From Ameyamaea chiangmaiensis (GTDB lineage Bacteria > Pseudomonadota > Alphaproteobacteria > Acetobacterales > Acetobacteraceae), in assembly GCF_025995235.1 (NCBI RefSeq), contig NZ_BAPT01000025.1, positions 62,001 through 126,000 of the forward strand: a stretch of 64,000 bases of DNA. Direction: 5' to 3'. The notes beneath the pieces were generated by a model that did not search any database, had not been told where the DNA came from, and saw nothing but the letters and a program-made list of their open reading frames with translations. Both the position numbers and the translations under genes were made by a program. Shown here one piece after another: positions 60,197 through 64,000 of the stretch (positions are counted from its first letter, which is position 1; the number at the start of each line of letters is the position of its first letter).

Positions 60197-61351
60197 TCAG
60201 AGGCCCAGGGCAATCGCGGCCCGCGTCGCGATATCGTGGCGCAACGCCACAACGTTCCCCTTGCCGTCGGGATGAACGCGGTTGGTCAGGATCAACACAT
60301 AGCTGTCGCTGGCCGGGTCCAGCCAGAGCGACGTGCCGGTAAAGCCGGTGTGCCCGAAGGACCCCGGGCCGAACCGGTCGCCGCGCGGCGATGAATAATG
60401 GGTCGCGATGTCCCAGCCAAGCCCGCGCAGGTCGCCCCGCCCGGCGGGCTGCTGCGGCGTGGTCATCAGGACCAGCGTCTGCGGCTTCAGCGGATAGGCG
60501 CTGGGTCGACCGGAGCGCCGGTCGAGCAGGCTCTGGGCATAGACGCTCATGTCATGGGCGTCGGAAAACAGACCGGCGTGGCCCGCGACACCGCCCATGC
60601 GGCGTGCAGTCGGGTCGTGCACGACGCCGCGCAGCAGCGTGCCATGGTCGTCGAACTGGGTCGGCGCGATCTCCGGTCGCAGGGCAGGCGGCGGCTGGAA
60701 GAGGCTGTCGCGCAGGCCGAGTGGGGCGAAAAGCGCCTTGCCCGCGTAGGCGTCGAGCGTCGTGCCGGAAAAATGCTCGACCAGCAGGCCCGCGACGATG
60801 AAGTTGATGTCGCTATAGATGAAACGCGCGCCGGGCGACGCGATCAGCGGCGATGCCATGGCCAGTCGCACCGCCTCCGGCTTGCCCGACCAGGGTGTGT
60901 CCAGCGGCAGGTCCGGCGGCAGGCCGGAATAGTGGGTCAGCACGTGGCGAATGGTGATGCCGGCTTTGCCTTGGCCGCCGAACGCGGGCAGGAATCGCGC
61001 CACCGGATCGTCCAGCACGAAGGCCCCGCGCTCCCAGAACTGCATAAGACAGGGCGCGGTTACGGTCGGCTTGGTGAGGGATGCCATGTCGAACCGCGTC
61101 GTCAGGCGCATCGGCTCGCTCTGCGGCACAAGCGCCTGTTGCCCCAGAGCACAGGCGTGAACGGGTGTGCCGCCATGGCCGATCACGACCACGCCGCCGG
61201 GCGTGCGACCGGCGGCGATCGCACCGGCCAGAGTATCGTCCACAGCGGTGAAACGGGCGATCGGTGTAGTGGCGCGCGGCGCGCAGGCCGTCGTAGCGGC
61301 GAGGGCGCCGAGGCCCAGGATCTGTCGGCGGGTGGCGGCCGTCGGGTGCAC
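60197..61351 (-). CDS. Serine hydrolase, class C beta-lactamase/esterase fold, probable lipoprotein
   Basis: 384 residues from a GTG at 61351 that follows an AGGAG site; the much longer frame to 62410 overlaps the LysR gene and is not real. The N-terminus begins HPTAATRRQILGLGALAATT and then ACAPRA: a twin-arginine-like signal followed by a possible lipobox (TTAC). The catalytic SxxK is SLTK (in FDMASLTKPTVTAPC), the tyrosine motif YSDIN (FIYSDINFIVAGLLVEHFSG) and the HTG motif SFGHTGFTGTSLWLDPASDS. The family includes esterases, D-aminopeptidases and peptidoglycan-trimming enzymes as well as beta-lactamases; the substrate is unknown. It is divergent from the LysR gene. Confidence 0.85.
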   Translation of the reverse strand: MHPTAATRRQILGLGALAATTACAPRATTPIARFTAVDDTLAGAIAAGRTPGGVVVIGHGGTPVHACALGQQALVPQSEPMRLTTRFDMASLTKPTVTAPCLMQFWERGAFVLDDPVARFLPAFGGQGKAGITIRHVLTHYSGLPPDLPLDTPWSGKPEAVRLAMASPLIASPGARFIYSDINFIVAGLLVEHFSGTTLDAYAGKALFAPLGLRDSLFQPPPALRPEIAPTQFDDHGTLLRGVVHDPTARRMGGVAGHAGLFSDAHDMSVYAQSLLDRRSGRPSAYPLKPQTLVLMTTPQQPAGRGDLRGLGWDIATHYSSPRGDRFGPGSFGHTGFTGTSLWLDPASDSYVLILTNRVHPDGKGNVVALRHDIATRAAIALGL

Positions 61352-61549
61352 GGTGGCTCCTGCTCTGGAGGCGGAAATCGCGGGCGGTGGCCTTGGGCCG
61401 GGTTTCCTGTATTGGCGGGTTCGTGCCGTTTTGCAAGCAGACACGGGTGTTTCGAAAACGCATCGAACTTGCGCGACGACCGGCGCTGGGCTGAACTGCG
61501 CGATCCGGTGCGGCCATGGTCGCTCGTGCGCGGTCCGACAGAGGTGGGT

Positions 61550-62458
61550 ATGAACGTCAAGGCGCTGGACCTGTTCGTGGTGGTGGCGGCCAGCGCGTCG
61601 CTGCGGCAGGCCGCGCAGAAGCTTGGCATGACCCCCACGGCGCTTTCGCGGCAGATCGACGCGCTGGAACATTACTTCAACGCCGAACTGATCGACCGGA
61701 ACGCCAGCGGCATGCGTCTGTCCGAAGCGGGCGCAATTCTCGCGCGCCGGGCGCCGGGACTGGTGAACGATCTGCGGGCGACACGGGCGCTGCTCGACGA
61801 TCTGCGTGGACTCCAGCGGGGCACGGTGACGGTGCAGGCCGGGGGCGCGATGCTGGCGGAGTTCCTGGTGCCCGTCGTCACGGCACTGCATCAGCGCTAT
61901 CCTGGCATCAGGTTTCATATCCGCGAAAGTCGCGTCAGCGACCTGTTCACGGCCCTGACGGATTTCGCCGCCGATCTGGGCGTCAGCATCTTCACACCGG
62001 AGACGGCGCGCGGGTTCGTGCAATGGGGATGTGCCGTGGATCACGCGGTCATCGTGGGCGCGGATCACCCGCTGGTCGGCGGTGGTCCGGTGTCCATGGC
62101 GGCGTTGACGCGCCATGCGCTGGCGCTGCCCGACGAGACCTACGGCGTGCGCCGCAGGCTTGATCGCGCCGCGGCCGAGGCAAGGACGACGCTCGATCCG
62201 GTGTTCGTCACCGGATCGCTCGTCGCGCAGAAGGAACTGGCGATACGCGGGATCGCGGCGCTGGTGTTGCCGCCGATCTGCTGCCGGCGCGAGATCGCCA
62301 ACGGGCAGCTGGTCGCGGTCCCCCTGTCGCGCGGGGCGGCCATCGAGACGTCGATCGATCTGTGCGTGGTGCCGGGCCGGGGGATGCCGTTCGCGGCGCG
62401 CGCGCTGCACAAGGCCCTGCGCCAGTTCCTCGAGGAGCAGGGCCGGATCGGACTTTAA
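61550..62458 (+). CDS. LysR-family transcriptional regulator
   Basis: 302 residues from the ATG at 61550, preceded by GAGGTGGGT. The N-terminal winged helix (residues 1-65) has the LysR pattern ALDLFVVVAASASLRQAAQK, then GMTPTALSRQIDALEHYFNA. The C-terminal substrate-binding domain starts around 90 (GTVTVQAGGAMLAEFLVPVV). It probably controls the divergent serine-hydrolase gene, the downstream TonB-dependent receptor gene, or both; the effector is unknown. Confidence 0.9.
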   Translation: MNVKALDLFVVVAASASLRQAAQKLGMTPTALSRQIDALEHYFNAELIDRNASGMRLSEAGAILARRAPGLVNDLRATRALLDDLRGLQRGTVTVQAGGAMLAEFLVPVVTALHQRYPGIRFHIRESRVSDLFTALTDFAADLGVSIFTPETARGFVQWGCAVDHAVIVGADHPLVGGGPVSMAALTRHALALPDETYGVRRRLDRAAAEARTTLDPVFVTGSLVAQKELAIRGIAALVLPPICCRREIANGQLVAVPLSRGAAIETSIDLCVVPGRGMPFAARALHKALRQFLEEQGRIGL

Positions 62459-62570
62459 CGGGTGTTGCGTTTTTCGTTACAGGGTGTCCCATGCTTTGTG
62501 CTTCGTGATGGCGGACCACACCGTTATCGTTTCGAAACGGAAATCGGACGGTAGTTGAGGGGGACGACGC

Positions 62571-64000
62571 GTGAACGACATGGACCATCTGGACAAAAAG
62601 GCGCGCGTTCTGCTCGATCCCGCCGGGCGCCGGACCTATCGTGGTCGCACGGCTCTGGCCACGGCGGGCATGGTTCTGCTGGCGCAGCTGCCCCTTCTGG
62701 CGGCGGCGGCCGAACCGCGTCACAAGGCAGTCGCCCCGGCCCGCAAGCCCATGACCGTCGCCGCCCCCACGGCAGCGCCGTCCGCCGCACACCAGCCCGT
62801 CACGCGCGCGGCCCCGGCGGCGCGCGCCACAACCGCCGGCACGACGGCCAGCGGGCTGGAAGAAGTGACCGTCACGTCCGAACGCCGTTCGCAGAGCGCA
62901 CAGAGTCTGGGCAGTTCGGTCAGCGTCATCAGCGCGCAGACACTGGCGGCGCGTAATGTGAACAACGTCTTCGACCTTCAGTACCTGACGCCGTCCCTGC
63001 AGGTCACGCCCCAGTTCGGCAGCGGACAGCCCGCGTTCACGATCCGTGGTGTCGGGTTCAACGATTATGCCAGTGACAACGCGCCGACCGTGGGTGTCTA
63101 TATGGACGAGGTCGCAAGCCCCGTCCCGTTCGCGACGAACGGGCTGATGTTCGATATTGCCCGCGTCGAGGTACTGCGCGGTCCACAGGGGACGCTTTAT
63201 GGGCGCAACACGACGGGGGGTGCGATCAACTACATTCTGAACAAGCCGACCGACCATTTTTCCGTTGGAGTGAACGGGCAGTATGGCAGTTATAACGCCG
63301 CCAAGGTCGATGGTTACATTTCCGGCCCGATCACCGACAAGATCAAGGTGCGCCTGTCGGGAGAGGAACAGAGCGGCGGCGCGTGGCAGTTCGACGGCAT
63401 GGGCGGCCATCTGGGCGACGTTCAGCGGGGCGCACTGCGTCTTCTGGTCGAGGCGCAGGCGACCGATACGCTGAAGGTCAGTTTCAACCTGCATGGCAGC
63501 ATCGATCATTCCGACGGCGGGGGCACCCATCTTTTCACACCCCTGACATCGCTTCAGACCTATGTCTCGCCGACATCCCCCGTGTATCCGGCCGATACGA
63601 ACCGCGATATCACCCACTGGGGAACATCGTCGCAATATGCCTCCCTGATCGGCATCAGCCGTAACCAGAAGCCATTTCATCATATCGACGTCGGTGGCAT
63701 GAGCCTGCGGCTGGATCAGCAGTTTTCGTTCGCGACCCTGACGGAACTGGCGAGTTACGACGTTGCGAACCGGCAGGAATACGATAATTTTGACGGATCG
63801 TCGCTGAATATCGCCGACGTGTACTTCAACACGCGGGCCAATGTGTTTTCAAACGAACTGCGCCTGACGTCTCGGGCGCCGGGGCCGCTGACCTGGGTCG
63901 CGGGCATCTATTACTCAAATCAATATCTGTCGGATCAGTATATTTCCGGCTTTGAAAGCGTGTACGGCTTCAATCGTGGCGTTTTCTATTCGCAGAAGGT
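62571..64000 (+). CDS. TonB-dependent receptor, 5' part (gene runs off the right edge)
   Basis: At least 476 residues from a GTG at 62571, eight bases after a GGGGG-containing ribosome site; the frame is open to the window end. An N-terminal hydrophobic signal-like stretch (GRTALATAGMVLLAQLPLLA) is followed by a proline/alanine-rich linker, then the plug domain (EVTVTSERRSQSAQSLGSSV, FTIRGVGFNDYASDNAPTVG, then VEVLRGPQGTLYGRNTTGGA, the diagnostic plug end). Barrel strands follow (SVGVNGQYGSYNAAKVDGYI and on). The plug resembles the FepA/CirA-like receptors that import siderophores or carbohydrates. It lies 112 bases after the LysR gene on the same strand. Confidence 0.9.
   Translation, partial: MNDMDHLDKKARVLLDPAGRRTYRGRTALATAGMVLLAQLPLLAAAAEPRHKAVAPARKPMTVAAPTAAPSAAHQPVTRAAPAARATTAGTTASGLEEVTVTSERRSQSAQSLGSSVSVISAQTLAARNVNNVFDLQYLTPSLQVTPQFGSGQPAFTIRGVGFNDYASDNAPTVGVYMDEVASPVPFATNGLMFDIARVEVLRGPQGTLYGRNTTGGAINYILNKPTDHFSVGVNGQYGSYNAAKVDGYISGPITDKIKVRLSGEEQSGGAWQFDGMGGHLGDVQRGALRLLVEAQATDTLKVSFNLHGSIDHSDGGGTHLFTPLTSLQTYVSPTSPVYPADTNRDITHWGTSSQYASLIGISRNQKPFHHIDVGGMSLRLDQQFSFATLTELASYDVANRQEYDNFDGSSLNIADVYFNTRANVFSNELRLTSRAPGPLTWVAGIYYSNQYLSDQYISGFESVYGFNRGVFYSQK

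Noticed and set aside
60197..62410. A single 737-residue minus-strand frame covering the serine hydrolase and the region of the LysR gene
   Set aside because: Only the part up to the GTG at 61351 shows hydrolase sequence and a signal peptide; the rest is Arg/Gln/His-rich out-of-frame translation overlapping a well-formed LysR gene.

Overview
The window reads as chromosomal DNA of an alphaproteobacterium, most likely an acetic acid bacterium (Acetobacteraceae). This rests on high GC, alphaproteobacterial families (a MucR/Ros regulator, an OlsB ornithine-lipid acyltransferase, a GhrA reductase, a fused IolC-DUF2090 protein), abundant GTG/TTG starts and an oxidative sugar and polyol metabolism. 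Genus cannot be fixed from sequence alone. No rRNA, tRNA, CRISPR array, transposase or integrase was recognised.

Layout. 1-1.74 kb: two lower-GC surface-type genes, the first cut by the window edge and the second glycosyltransferase-like. 1.75-10.65 kb: housekeeping block with a periplasmic beta-propeller, glycerate 2-kinase, NifU-type Fe-S protein, RutE-like nitroreductase, tsaB-rimI, TusA-like protein, MucR-like regulator, olsB-lnt and an XRE regulator. 10.8-14.7 kb: flgE-flgK-flgL (hook and hook-filament junction). 14.7-29.2 kb: a complete inositol utilisation locus. It comprises iolG plus a TIM-barrel isomerase, a divergent Gfo/Idh/MocA oxidoreductase, the operon iolCDEBA, the RpiR-type regulator iolR and an ABC importer (permease, one-domain ATPase, periplasmic binding protein). 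Perfect GGAA-N6-TTCC palindromes lie in the iolC/iolR gap and before the permease, which points to one IolR regulon. A different 20-bp near-palindrome lies in the iolG-side divergent promoter region. 29.2-30.1 kb: remains of a TonB-dependent receptor gene.

30.4-33.4 kb: acetoin/diacetyl reductase, small membrane protein, arfB and an amidase. 33.6-37 kb: an accessory patch. It holds an unknown protein, a strongly AT-rich islet with a coiled-coil/membrane gene interrupted by an in-frame amber codon and a coupled 45-residue gene, and an Arg/Glu-rich protein with a C-terminal helix-turn-helix. 37.1-42 kb: Zn-alcohol dehydrogenase, MBL-fold phosphodiesterase-like protein, ghrA and an MFS sugar porter. 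42-47.6 kb: branched-chain amino acid synthesis (ilvB-ilvH-ilvC), miaA and serB. 47.7-54.6 kb: a degenerate EAL protein, ahcY, a CorA/ZntB-type transporter, a glycogen-debranching-type glycosidase and small lipoproteins. 54.7-60.1 kb: the phosphate operon pstC-pstA-pstB-phoU-phoB-phoR with a Pho-box-like repeat upstream of pstC and no pstS in view. 60.2-64 kb: a beta-lactamase-fold serine hydrolase, a LysR regulator and the start of a TonB-dependent receptor that runs off the window.

How the genes work together: the inositol locus encodes the route from uptake through inosose, trihydroxycyclohexanedione, 5-deoxyglucuronate and 2-deoxy-5-ketogluconate phosphate to dihydroxyacetone phosphate and acetyl-CoA. 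The Pho block is a sensor, regulator and transporter unit. The most unusual local structures are the amber-split islet gene, the two-operator layout of the inositol locus, the receptor pseudogene beside the inositol importer and the EAL protein lacking its catalytic signature. I did not find a gene set that I could defend as a wholly new biological system.
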